DNA of 64,000 bases from Burkholderia sp. WSM2230 (GTDB taxonomy: Bacteria; Pseudomonadota; Gammaproteobacteria; Burkholderiales; Burkholderiaceae), in contig NZ_AXAJ01000010.1 in assembly GCF_000472445.1 (NCBI RefSeq), positions 1 through 64,000 on the forward strand, in the 5' to 3' direction. The position numbers and the translations under genes are program-made. The notes under the pieces were generated by a model. The model was not told where the DNA came from and made no database searches. It was given only the letters and a program-made list of their open reading frames with translations. Of this stretch, positions 36,741 to 45,436 are shown in pieces. How positions within the stretch are numbered: the first letter of the stretch is position 1; each line of letters starts with the position of its first letter.

Positions 36741-37286
36741 ATGAAAATCGCAAAGAACACCGTCGTGTCGGTCGCTTACAAGTTGTCGGATGCGCAAGGC
36801 AATCTGATTGAAGAGAGCGACGAGCCGATGGTCTATCTGCACGGCGGCTATGATGGCACGTTCCCCAAGATCGAGGAAGAGCTCGACGGCCACGAGGCCG
36901 GCTTCGAGACCCAGATCCAGCTCGAGCCGCAAGACGCGTTCGGCGAGTACGACCCGGAACTCGTGAAGATCGAGCCGCGCAATCGCTTTCCGGAACCGCT
37001 CGAAGTCGGCATGCAATTCGAAGGCACGCCGGAAGAGGGCGACGAGGATCTCGATTCGCTCGTCTACGTGGTGACGGACGTCGCTGAAGACAAGGTGGTG
37101 CTCGACGGCAACCATCCGCTCGCCGGCATGGCGCTGCGCTTTGCGTTGACGGTGAAAGACGTGCGCCCGGCCACCGAAGACGAAATCCAGCACGAACACG
37201 CGCATGGCGCGGACGGTCTGGAAGTGCTCGACGAAGACGACGACTCAGACGACGAAAGCGGCAAGTCAGGGCCCACGCTGCACTGA
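36741..37286 (+). CDS. slyD: FKBP-type peptidyl-prolyl isomerase SlyD
   Basis: A 181-residue cytoplasmic FKBP-type prolyl isomerase and chaperone. The FKBP core (VSVAYKLSDAQGNLIEESDEP, VYLHGGYDGTFPKIEEEL) encloses the insert-in-flap chaperone domain at about residues 68-125. The C-terminus is short and acidic (EDDDSDDESG) with only a few His, unlike the His-rich nickel-binding tail of E. coli SlyD. GGAGA precedes the ATG. Its 3' end overlaps the convergent phosphoesterase gene by 21 bp. Confidence 0.94.
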   Translation: MKIAKNTVVSVAYKLSDAQGNLIEESDEPMVYLHGGYDGTFPKIEEELDGHEAGFETQIQLEPQDAFGEYDPELVKIEPRNRFPEPLEVGMQFEGTPEEGDEDLDSLVYVVTDVAEDKVVLDGNHPLAGMALRFALTVKDVRPATEDEIQHEHAHGADGLEVLDEDDDSDDESGKSGPTLH

Positions 37287-38651
37287 GCTTGCAGGCCAGC
37301 CGGGAGTGCCCGAAGTACTCGAGGCCCCCGGCGCATTCCGCTGCGCAGGCGGAACGGACGTCGCGGGCCCGTAGCCGCCGCCGCCCTGATCGGCGGGAAT
37401 ATGCGGCAACTGTTCGAGTTGCTGCGAGTCGGGTTGTGGCTGAGTTGGCGTCTGAAAGAGCGGCGGCAAGTCAGAGGCCGGTCCGAGCGACGGCACCGCC
37501 GGCATCGAGGCGGCAGGCTCGTCTCCTGGCAATACAGGCGGCGTCGCAGGCATCGGCAATTGCCGCGGCACATTGCGCACCGTCACGCGGAACGGCGGCT
37601 TTCTGTCGGAGTCCGCCTCTATCTCGATCCACTGGTTATGACGATCATGCGGCGCAAGCGCGATACGCGTGAGGTTCGTCACCAGATTCCCCTTGTCATT
37701 GCGTAACGGCTGGTCGATCACGAAGTCGCCGCTTGCGCGTTCGTCGTCGCAATGAATGACGAGCACCGGCCCCTGGAAGGTCTGCGCGAGTTTCACGAGG
37801 CTGCGCTTGAACTCGAGAAATCCGTCGCGGCGCGGATTGCGTCCAAAGCGCAACCATGCAAACCGCTCGGGCCTTTCATAGCGCTCAGGATCGGGATCGC
37901 CCTGAATGAACACGACGATCGCGCGTGCGTCGCGGCGCTTTGCATATTCGCCGGCGTGCTGGAGCCAGAATGCGTTGGCGACCACACGGTCTTCGAACTC
38001 GCCGTTGCGGCCGCCCGCTGTCAGATAGTGATTGTTCGGGCTCGGCGCGTTCAGCGCGACGAACACCGTATCGCCCATCTGCCAGCGGGCATTTTCGCGA
38101 TAAGGACGAAAGCGCGATACCTCGCTTTCGCGCGTCAGCGGCATCGGGTTCTGACCCATTGAATTGGCGTCGCCGAGCAGCGTCTGGCGCAACTGGTCGA
38201 GCCGTTCCACTGGATCGAAGCCGCCAGCCTGCGCGCTCGCGCAATCGACCCAGTCATGCTGGCCTGGAATGAAAAAGAGGGCAGGCCGCGAAGTTTCGAG
38301 CACAGCGTGCCGCCGTTCATAGAGCGCGTCGCGGCAGGCTTCCTTCGGGCCTTTCAGATTGCCGTCGTACACGATGAACGACACACCTCGCTCGCGACCG
38401 ATTGCGTCGATGAGCCGCTGCGTGGGCGCTTCGTCCGCGGGACTTTGCATCGTGTTCGCGATGACCGCGAAACGGTAGCTGCGCGCTTGTGCGTGAGCGA
38501 GAGAGACCGGCAGCGAGCACGCGAAAACAAGCGCGGACGCAAGTGCCGCGCCGCGCGATCCACGGCTGCTTGCTAGCGCAAAAGCAATGGCGAGTGCCGC
38601 GCGGAATCGGCGCGGCCGCTCGGCAAGAGCGCCTGCGTCAATGATCGGCAT
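37266..38651 (-). CDS. Exported metallophosphoesterase-like protein
   Basis: A 461-residue protein with an N-terminal export signal ending near SLAHAQA. A calcineurin-like phosphoesterase core spans about residues 50-330 and a Pro/Gln-rich C-terminal tail follows. Canonical metal motifs are altered: the first motif reads FAVIANTMQ instead of DxH, the second is YDGNLKG, and the third GQHDW replaces GNHD. Activity is therefore doubtful. The ATG overlaps the 3' end of mutS by 14 bp, so it is translationally coupled to mutS; its own 3' end overlaps slyD by 21 bp on the other strand. Confidence 0.82.
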   Translation of the reverse strand: MPIIDAGALAERPRRFRAALAIAFALASSRGSRGAALASALVFACSLPVSLAHAQARSYRFAVIANTMQSPADEAPTQRLIDAIGRERGVSFIVYDGNLKGPKEACRDALYERRHAVLETSRPALFFIPGQHDWVDCASAQAGGFDPVERLDQLRQTLLGDANSMGQNPMPLTRESEVSRFRPYRENARWQMGDTVFVALNAPSPNNHYLTAGGRNGEFEDRVVANAFWLQHAGEYAKRRDARAIVVFIQGDPDPERYERPERFAWLRFGRNPRRDGFLEFKRSLVKLAQTFQGPVLVIHCDDERASGDFVIDQPLRNDKGNLVTNLTRIALAPHDRHNQWIEIEADSDRKPPFRVTVRNVPRQLPMPATPPVLPGDEPAASMPAVPSLGPASDLPPLFQTPTQPQPDSQQLEQLPHIPADQGGGGYGPATSVPPAQRNAPGASSTSGTPGWPASSVQRGP

Positions 38652-41313
38652 CCGGCGCAGCGGCCAACTCGTGCAGTTCATACAGCAGATCGAGCGCTTC
38701 GCGCGGGCGAAGATCGTTTGGATCGATGCCGCGCAACCGCTCGACAAGCGCCTGCATTGCCGGCGCTTCCTTCGCGGCCTGCGGTTCGTCGTCGTCCGCA
38801 TCTTCGAGCAGCGTTGGCGACGGCGCGGCAAAGAGATCCAACTGCGGCGCCGGCTGTCCGGCCGACTGCTGTTCGAGATAAACCAGGTGCTTGCGCGCCG
38901 AGCGGATCACCGCGTTCGGCACGCCGGCGAGCTGCGCGACCTGCAGGCCATAGCTTTGACTTGCCGGCCCTTCGTTGACTGCGTGCAGGAACACAATGCT
39001 GCGTCCATGTTCGACCGCCGACAGATGCACGTTGGCCGCTTGCGGAAATTCCGCCGGCAGTTGCGTGAGTTCGAAGTAGTGCGTCGCGAAGAGCGTATGG
39101 CAGCCGTTGTGCGCAAGCAGATGCCGCGCGATGGCCCACGCGAGCGCGAGGCCGTCGAAGGTCGACGTGCCGCGGCCGATTTCGTCCATCAGCACGAGGC
39201 TTTGCGGGGTTGCGTCGTTCAGGATGGCGGCGGCTTCCGTCATCTCGACCATGAAGGTCGAACGGCCGCCGGCGAGATCGTCGGCGGCGCCGATGCGCGT
39301 GAAAATGCGGTCGATGGGGCCGAATGCCGCGCGCCGTGCCGGCACGTAGCTGCCCACGTAGGCGAGCAGCGCGATCAGCGCCGTCTGCCGCATGAACGTC
39401 GATTTACCGCCCATGTTCGGGCCGGTGATCAGCAACAGTTTGCGCTCGGGCGTGAGTGTGCAGTCGTTTGCGGTGAACTGTTCCACCTGGGCTTCGACCA
39501 CCGGATGCCGGCCCTGCTCGATTTCGATGCCCGCGTCCGGCGAGAAGCTCGGCGCGACCCAGTCGAGCGCGCAAGCGCGTTCTGCGAAAGCGGCGAGCAG
39601 ATCGAGCTCCGCGAGCGCAGACGCGACGCGCTGGCAGTCCGGAATGAACGGCAACAGCGCCTGCAACAGCGCGTCATAAAGCGAGCGCTCGCGGGCGAGT
39701 GCGCGTTCCTGCGCGGACAACGCCTTGTCCTCGAACGTCTTGAGTTCCGGCGTGATGTAGCGCTCGGCGTTCTTCAACGTCTGACGGCGCCGATAATCGT
39801 CCGGTACCTTGTCGGTCTGGCCGCGCGTGACTTCGATATAAAAGCCGTGGACCTTGTTGTATTCGACGCGCAGATTGCCGATGCCCGTGCGTGCGCGCTC
39901 GCGCGTTTCGAGGTCGATCAGGAACTGTCCGCAGTTCTCCGAAATATCCCTGAGTTCGTCGAGTTCCGCATCGTAGCCGCGGGCGATCACGCCGCCGTCG
40001 CGCACCATGGCGGCTGGCTCCTGTGCGATGGCGCGCACGAGGAGTTCGACACATGCTTGCGGCGGCTCGAGCGACGCGTCGATGCGTGCAAGCGATTGCG
40101 CGTTCGGTGTAACAGCAGCGAGTTTCGCGCGAAGTTCGGGCAGCGCGATAAAGGTATCGCGCAGGCTCGACAGATCGCGAGGGCGCGCCGACAGCAGCGC
40201 GAGACGGCCGGTGATCCGCTCGATATCCGAGATATGGCGCAGCGCGCCGCGCAGCGCGTCGACGTCCGCGCCGGCGGGCGCCTCGAGCAAGGCGCCGATG
40301 GCCTGCTGGCGCGACTGCGCATGCATCGGATCACGCGGCGGATGATGCAGCCAGTGACGCAGCAGGCGGCTGCCCATGGTCGTGCAACAGGTGTCGAGCA
40401 ACGAGCACAGCGTGGGCGATTCGGTGCCGCGCAGCGTCTGCGTGATTTCGAGGTTGCGCCGGGTGGCGGGGTCGAGGCCGATATATTCGGATTCGTGTTC
40501 CACCTTCAGGCTGCGCACGTGCCGCAGTTGCTGGCCTTGCGTGGCGGCCGCGTACAACAGCAGCGCGCCCGCCGCGCCACACGCGCAGGTGAGCGAATGC
40601 GCGCCGAAGCCGTCGAGTCCGGCCACTTCCAGTTGATCGCACAAACGCTGCGTACCTGAGGCAACGTCGAAATGCCACACGGGCACGCGGGTCAGCGCGC
40701 GAGCGCCCGTGGGCGGTGTCCACCCGGTGTCGGCGTCGGTATCGGCAACCAGAATTTCCGCGGGGTCGATCCGTTCGAGCGCGGCGGCCACCTGATCGGG
40801 CGCGACTTCGGCAAGACGCAACGCGCCGCTCGCAAGATTCAGCCACGCGAGCCCGACGCTCGTCGCGACGCCGCGGCGATTGTGCGCGACGCACATGGCC
40901 AGCAGGAAAACGTCGCTCTTGTCGGACAGGAGCGCGGCGTCCGTGAGCGTGCCCGGCGTGACGACGCGCACCACCTTTCGCTCGACCGGACCCTTCGACG
41001 TGGCCGGGTCGCCGATCTGCTCGCAGATCGCCACCGATTCACCGAGCTTCACCAGTTTGGCCAGATACTGTTCGACCGCGTGATGCGGCACGCCTGCCAT
41101 CTTGATCGGATTGCCCGCCGACGCACCGCGCTGCGTGAGCGTGAGATCGAGCAGACGCGCGGCTTTTTCCGCGTCGTCGAAAAAGAGTTCGTAGAAGTCG
41201 CCCATCCGGTAGAACACCAGTGTGCCCGGATGCTCCGCCTTGATGCGCAGGTACTGCTGCATCATCGGCGTGTGTTGTGCGACGTCGCTGGCCGCTGCGG
41301 TTTGAGTGCCCAT
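38638..41313 (-). CDS. mutS: DNA mismatch repair protein MutS
   Basis: An 891-residue mismatch-recognition ATPase. The mismatch-binding Phe-x-Glu motif is Phe40-Tyr41-Glu42 (GDFYELFFDDA) after a 16-residue extension. Connector, lever and clamp domains follow, then the ATPase with Walker A GPNMGGKSTFMRQ near residue 630 and the signature DEIGRGTSTFDG near 710. The C-terminal dimer/tetramer region LRGIDPNDLRPREALDLLYEL is present. MutS starts repair by recruiting MutL. The downstream phosphoesterase-like gene overlaps its stop. Confidence 0.98.
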   Translation of the reverse strand: MGTQTAAASDVAQHTPMMQQYLRIKAEHPGTLVFYRMGDFYELFFDDAEKAARLLDLTLTQRGASAGNPIKMAGVPHHAVEQYLAKLVKLGESVAICEQIGDPATSKGPVERKVVRVVTPGTLTDAALLSDKSDVFLLAMCVAHNRRGVATSVGLAWLNLASGALRLAEVAPDQVAAALERIDPAEILVADTDADTGWTPPTGARALTRVPVWHFDVASGTQRLCDQLEVAGLDGFGAHSLTCACGAAGALLLYAAATQGQQLRHVRSLKVEHESEYIGLDPATRRNLEITQTLRGTESPTLCSLLDTCCTTMGSRLLRHWLHHPPRDPMHAQSRQQAIGALLEAPAGADVDALRGALRHISDIERITGRLALLSARPRDLSSLRDTFIALPELRAKLAAVTPNAQSLARIDASLEPPQACVELLVRAIAQEPAAMVRDGGVIARGYDAELDELRDISENCGQFLIDLETRERARTGIGNLRVEYNKVHGFYIEVTRGQTDKVPDDYRRRQTLKNAERYITPELKTFEDKALSAQERALARERSLYDALLQALLPFIPDCQRVASALAELDLLAAFAERACALDWVAPSFSPDAGIEIEQGRHPVVEAQVEQFTANDCTLTPERKLLLITGPNMGGKSTFMRQTALIALLAYVGSYVPARRAAFGPIDRIFTRIGAADDLAGGRSTFMVEMTEAAAILNDATPQSLVLMDEIGRGTSTFDGLALAWAIARHLLAHNGCHTLFATHYFELTQLPAEFPQAANVHLSAVEHGRSIVFLHAVNEGPASQSYGLQVAQLAGVPNAVIRSARKHLVYLEQQSAGQPAPQLDLFAAPSPTLLEDADDDEPQAAKEAPAMQALVERLRGIDPNDLRPREALDLLYELHELAAAPDADH

Positions 41314-41520
41314 CCTCGGTGTCTTTCTGCTTTAGCTGTTCAGGGCGTGAGTTTAACCCGCCGGCGCGGCGAGCGGACCCTGGCCGAATGGCCAATGCAC
41401 GCTGCCGGGCTGTGTATCGCGTCGCGGCGCGTCGCCGTGCCGAAACGCCGTCACGCCGTGCGAGCCGCGTCGCCGGTATGGTCGCCTGCGGCGACACGCC
41501 GCGTTCCGCTTACACGGCCA

Positions 41521-42819
41521 TCATTCCTCGAGCAGCGCACGCATATTGGCGGTGCGTTCGTTCGTCGCGCTGCGCCGTTTTGCGAGCCACATCATGAACG
41601 TGACGAAAACGCCGAACACGACGATGATCCATTGCGCCGGCATCTTCGCCGTCAGCAGCAGCGCGTACGCGCCGAGCATCAGCAGCACGGCGAGATTCTG
41701 GTTGAAGTTCTGCACCGCGATCGAATGTCCTGCGGACAGCAACGTCGCGCCGCGATGCTGAAGAATCGCGTTCATCGGCACGATGAAAAAACCGGACAGC
41801 CCGCCGAGCAGGATCATCAGCGGATAGGCGAGCACGATGTACACCGGCGCCACATACGAGCCGATGTGAATGCCTGCGCCGGCTGGAAAAAGGTTCTTGT
41901 TGTAGAAGGCCATCGCAATGGCCACCGCGCCGGTGACAATGCCGACCGGCAGCACGCTCAGCGAGCGGCGCAACGGAATCAACGCAGCCGCTGCGGCCGC
42001 GCCCACGGCAATGCCGAGGCCCGTCACGCCTTGCATGACGGCCGCCTTCGAAAGCGACAAGCCGAGGTTTACGTTGGCCCATTTCAGCACCAGCAATTGC
42101 AGGGTCACCGCGCCGCCCCACATGAGCGTCGTGACCCACAACGCGATCTGCGCGAGCTTGTCGCCCCACAGCACGTTAAAGCAGTGGTAGAAGTCGCCGA
42201 CGAGCTTCGTCGGTTCCGAGAGCCGGTTCGGATAGCGCGCGCCGGTGTCGGGAATGAACACGTTGATCGCGGCCGCAATCGCGTAGGTGAGCATGACCGC
42301 GAACATCGCAAGATCTGCCGCTGAGCGGATCAGCGGCAGATGCGCATGGGCGACGAACCTGTCGGCGAATGTGCTGATGAGCGCGCCGCCCACCATCGTG
42401 CCGACGATGGTCGACAGCACGGTGGCCGATTCGAGCCACGCGTTGGCCTTGACGAGCTTTTCGGCGGGCAGCAGCTCGGTGAGAATGCCGTATTTTGCCG
42501 GGGAATAGGCGGCCGCGCCGAAGCCGACCACGCCGTAGGCGATCATCGGATGCACGCCTGCAATCATCATCATGCAGCCGCTTGCCTTCAGCGCATTCGA
42601 GATGAACATCACGTGGCGTTTTTGCAGGGCGTCCGCGAATGCGCCGACAAAAGGTGCGAGCAGCACGTATGAAATGGTGAAGAAGATTTGCAGGAGCGGT
42701 GTGACCCACGCGGCAGAGCGGATCACGGACAGCAATGCAATGGCGGCGATGAGCAGGGCATTGTCCGCCAGCGACGAAATGAATTGCGCCGCGATGATTG
42801 TGTAGAAGCCTTTTTTCAT
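41521..42819 (-). CDS. lplT: Lysophospholipid transporter LplT
   Basis: A 432-residue major-facilitator protein with about twelve transmembrane helices. The N-terminus (MKKGFYTIIAAQFISSLADNALL) and AAYSPAKYGILTELLPAEKLVKAN are typical of LplT, which flips lysophospholipids inward across the inner membrane for re-acylation. In E. coli lplT is fused in an operon with aas; no aas gene is adjacent here. The start at 42819 was chosen because the 80 residues encoded upstream are not hydrophobic and not conserved-looking. It lies 207 bp upstream of mutS on the same strand. Confidence 0.92.
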   Translation of the reverse strand: MKKGFYTIIAAQFISSLADNALLIAAIALLSVIRSAAWVTPLLQIFFTISYVLLAPFVGAFADALQKRHVMFISNALKASGCMMMIAGVHPMIAYGVVGFGAAAYSPAKYGILTELLPAEKLVKANAWLESATVLSTIVGTMVGGALISTFADRFVAHAHLPLIRSAADLAMFAVMLTYAIAAAINVFIPDTGARYPNRLSEPTKLVGDFYHCFNVLWGDKLAQIALWVTTLMWGGAVTLQLLVLKWANVNLGLSLSKAAVMQGVTGLGIAVGAAAAAALIPLRRSLSVLPVGIVTGAVAIAMAFYNKNLFPAGAGIHIGSYVAPVYIVLAYPLMILLGGLSGFFIVPMNAILQHRGATLLSAGHSIAVQNFNQNLAVLLMLGAYALLLTAKMPAQWIIVVFGVFVTFMMWLAKRRSATNERTANMRALLEE

Positions 42820-42972
42820 TGAAGCGGTACGAGGCGCGAACGAAGCCCAAGTAGCGCTCACCGAGCGCGCAGGCGGGCGCAGCGTGGAACGCGAAATGCA
42901 GCCGGCGAAGATACTGCGCCGGCGCGGCTTCCCGCTTTGTAGCACGAACGCCCGCACGATGCAGGCGCGCCA

Positions 42973-42994
42973 ACAAAAAAGCGGCCGAAGCCGC
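42973..42994 (-). terminator. Rho-independent terminator downstream of suhB
   Basis: On the minus strand AGCGGC, loop TTCG, GCCGCT is followed by six T. It lies about 145 bp beyond the suhB stop and ahead of the lplT promoter region. The rest of the 319-bp gap shows no gene. Confidence 0.8.
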
Positions 42995-43138
42995 TCGTGC
43001 TGAAAGTGTCCGTCGAGGTGAGTGGCTGACGGTGCTCCGGCTCGCGGGCACCGTCGCACTCACGCGGTCAAGAAGGGCTGCAGCCCGCCTCGCGCGGGCC
43101 CGACTGGGACCGCATGCACGCAGCGCCGCCGCGCACCT

Positions 43139-43942
43139 TCAGGCCGCTTGCTGACGCGTGCGGCTGTAGCGCGAGAGGATAGGCACCATCTGCGCATAGA
43201 TCTTCGGATTGCCGGCCACAACCTCGCCTACGTGCAGGAAGTCCGAGTCGCCGGTGTAGTTGCCGACCAGGCCGCCCGCTTCGGTAATCAGCAGGCTGCC
43301 TGCTGCGACGTCCCACGGGTTCAGACCTTGCTCGAAGAAGCCGTCCATGCGGCCTGCCGCCACGTTGGCCAGATCCAGCGCGGCCGCGCCGGGACGGCGC
43401 AGGCCCGCGCACGCTTGCGTCATTTCGGCGAACTGGCGGCCGTATGCTTCGAGACCGTCCGTTTCGCGGAACGGAAAGCCGGTGCCGATCAGGCCGTCGG
43501 CGAGACGGTCGCGCCTTGCGACGCGAATGCGGCGGTCGTTCAGGAACGCGCCGCGGCCACGCGAAGCGGTGAAGAGGTCGTTGCGGGTCGGGTCGTACAC
43601 CACGGCCTGAGTCACGATGCCTTTGTGAGCCAGCGCGATCGACACGCAGTAATACGGAAAGCCGTGAATGAAGTTGGTCGTGCCGTCGAGCGGATCGATG
43701 ATCCACTGGTATTCGGACTCGTTGTCCGACTTGCCCGATTCTTCCGCGAGGATCGCGTGGTCGGGATAGGCGGTCTTCAGCGTGTCGATGATTGCCGCTT
43801 CAGACGCCTTGTCGATCTCCGTGACGAAATCGTTGTGCTGTTTCTTGCTGACCTGGATCAGATCGAGGTCGAGCGAAGCGCGGTTGATAATCTGGGCTGC
43901 GCGGCGCGCGGCCTTCACAGCGATATTGAGCATGGGATGCAT
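43139..43942 (-). CDS. suhB: Inositol-1-monophosphatase family protein SuhB
   Basis: A 267-residue Mg-dependent phosphatase of the inositol monophosphatase family. Metal-binding motifs are EESG at 67-70, IDPLDGTTN at 82-90 and WDVAAGSLLITEAGG near 210-224. In E. coli SuhB also joins the rRNA antitermination complex. The ATG at 43942 is the usual family start (MHPMLNIAVKAARRA). It diverges from trmJ, as in many proteobacteria (suhB-trmJ neighbours). The 348-bp gap between them has a TAAAAT -10-like element for suhB near 44194-44199. Confidence 0.94.
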   Translation of the reverse strand: MHPMLNIAVKAARRAAQIINRASLDLDLIQVSKKQHNDFVTEIDKASEAAIIDTLKTAYPDHAILAEESGKSDNESEYQWIIDPLDGTTNFIHGFPYYCVSIALAHKGIVTQAVVYDPTRNDLFTASRGRGAFLNDRRIRVARRDRLADGLIGTGFPFRETDGLEAYGRQFAEMTQACAGLRRPGAAALDLANVAAGRMDGFFEQGLNPWDVAAGSLLITEAGGLVGNYTGDSDFLHVGEVVAGNPKIYAQMVPILSRYSRTRQQAA

Positions 43943-44290
43943 GGACTGATCCTTGTGCCGGGGCAGCACGGCTGCTTGCCGGTAAATGAGCGCTACGCGC
44001 GCGCTAACAGGCGCCCTCGATGAGGCGCGGAAACAGCACGGAACGCTTGCCCCGGTACGGGACCGGCGCGCATTCCGCCAACGGAGACGAATTGAATAAG
44101 AACGAGGCGCCCGGCCCTGGTTGATTGCCTGTACTCATGAGAACTGGCTCAGGGTGCAGCGCAGTGAGGCGCAGGCCGGACGCGAATTTGCGTATTTTAC
44201 CTGAGTCCGCGGCTCGCGGCAGCGTTCGGGCCGGGCGGGGCGCTCGCTGACGGCTGCATAGCGCTTGCCACAGTTCGGCGGCTTCGCGCG

Positions 44291-45223
44291 TTGGCGCTAC
44301 CATACGCGTTCTCCGACTTGCAGAACTTCATCGTGGACCACACCCACCATTCTTCCGATCCCGCCGTGGCCGACTTGCGCGGCGGCTTTACATCGACACG
44401 CTTCGTCCTGGTCGAGCCGAGCCATCCAGGCAACGTCGGCGCCGCGGCGCGCGCGCTCAAAACCATGGGTTTCTCGCGGCTCGTGCTGGTCTCGCCGCGC
44501 GTGCCGCATGTGCAAAGCGACCCGGAAGCCATTGCGATGGCCAGCGGCGCGGACGACGTGCTCGCCTCCGCACACATCGTGCCGACGCTCGCCGATGCGC
44601 TCTCGGGCGTGCACTGGTCGCTCGCGCTCACCGCGCGTCAGCGCGAATACGGTCCACCGCAATGGACGCCGCGCGCAGCCGCCACTCTCGCGCGCGACGA
44701 AGCCTTGCACGGCGAGATCGCGCTCGTGTTCGGCAACGAGCGCACGGGTTTGTCGAACGAAGACGTCGAACGCTGCAGCGCGCTTGCGCATATTCCGGCC
44801 AATCCCGCGTACAGTTCGCTGAATCTTGCCCAGGCGGTTCAGGTGCTGGCGTACGAGCTGCGCATGATCTATCTGACGAGCGGCGCCGAAGCCAACGCGA
44901 ACGCCAAAGCCAAAGCCAACGCCAACGCCAACGCCAACGCGCCGGCAAGCCATGCACCGCAAACGCCGGCCGCCTCAGCCGCAGCCGCCGAGCCCGCAAG
45001 TCCACGGGCCGCGAGCGACGACATCGAAAGCATGTTCGCGCATCTCGAAAGCGCGCTCGTTGCGCTCGAGTTTCTCGACCCCGCGAATCCGAAAAAGCTG
45101 ATGTCGCGCTTACGGCGGCTCTTCGCGCGTTCGGGCCTCGAGCGTGAAGAGGTGAACATTGTGCGCGGCATTGCCAAACACATCTTGCTGAAGACTGGCC
45201 GCAAGGACGACGGCGCCCGCTAA
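44291..45223 (+). CDS. trmJ: tRNA (cytidine/uridine-2'-O-)-methyltransferase TrmJ
   Basis: A SPOUT-class methyltransferase that modifies position 32 of some tRNAs. The first 165 residues carry the SPOUT knot (FVLVEPSHPGNVGAAARALKTMGF, LVFGNERTGLSNEDVERC, YSSLNLAQAVQVLAYEL). The C-terminal domain (LESALVALEFLDPANPKKLMSRLRRLF) is typical of TrmJ. Between the two lies a low-complexity Ala/Asn/Lys tract from a 6-bp repeat. The start is uncertain: TTG at 44291 gives 310 residues, while TTG 44318 or GTG 44333 would shorten it; no ATG is suitably placed. Confidence 0.9.
   Translation: MALPYAFSDLQNFIVDHTHHSSDPAVADLRGGFTSTRFVLVEPSHPGNVGAAARALKTMGFSRLVLVSPRVPHVQSDPEAIAMASGADDVLASAHIVPTLADALSGVHWSLALTARQREYGPPQWTPRAAATLARDEALHGEIALVFGNERTGLSNEDVERCSALAHIPANPAYSSLNLAQAVQVLAYELRMIYLTSGAEANANAKAKANANANANAPASHAPQTPAASAAAAEPASPRAASDDIESMFAHLESALVALEFLDPANPKKLMSRLRRLFARSGLEREEVNIVRGIAKHILLKTGRKDDGAR
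44891..44942 (+). repeat. Hexanucleotide repeat in trmJ
   Basis: About eight units of GCCAAC with variants GCGAAC and GCCAAA code for alternating Ala-Asn/Ala-Lys residues in the linker of TrmJ. Because the unit is six bases, copy-number change keeps the frame. Confidence 0.9.
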
Positions 45224-45323
45224 AACGCCGCGCGGGGCAATCTGCCGGCGAGCTGGCGGAAGCCGACTAGCACCACGACCTTTTCCGCTACATGGACTTC
45301 CGGCAGGTTTCTGGGAACCGTCC

Positions 45324-45374
45324 TACAATCCTCGAAACGTTCTAAGCAAAGCTGCCGATCAGCTATACGGCAGC
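45324..45374 (+). promoter_or_regulatory. cysE promoter region with inverted repeat
   Basis: TACAAT at 45324-45329 is a likely -10. Downstream, GCTGCCG (45351-45357) and CGGCAGC (45368-45374) form a 7-bp inverted repeat with a 10-nt spacer in the cysE leader. It could be an operator or an RNA hairpin; no known regulator motif was recognised. Confidence 0.45.
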
Positions 45375-45436
45375 CATGCACGCGCGCATGCTGTTTTTCG
45401 CATGCGGACTTTCTCCCACAACACATCGTCCCTGCC

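Noticed and set aside
38587..40659. 690-codon frame on the plus strand
   Set aside because: It lies antisense to mutS and has shadow composition.
44004..44138. Possible 44-residue protein in the suhB-trmJ gap (start at 44138, minus)
   Set aside because: No ribosome-binding site and no family-like feature; it lies in the suhB leader.
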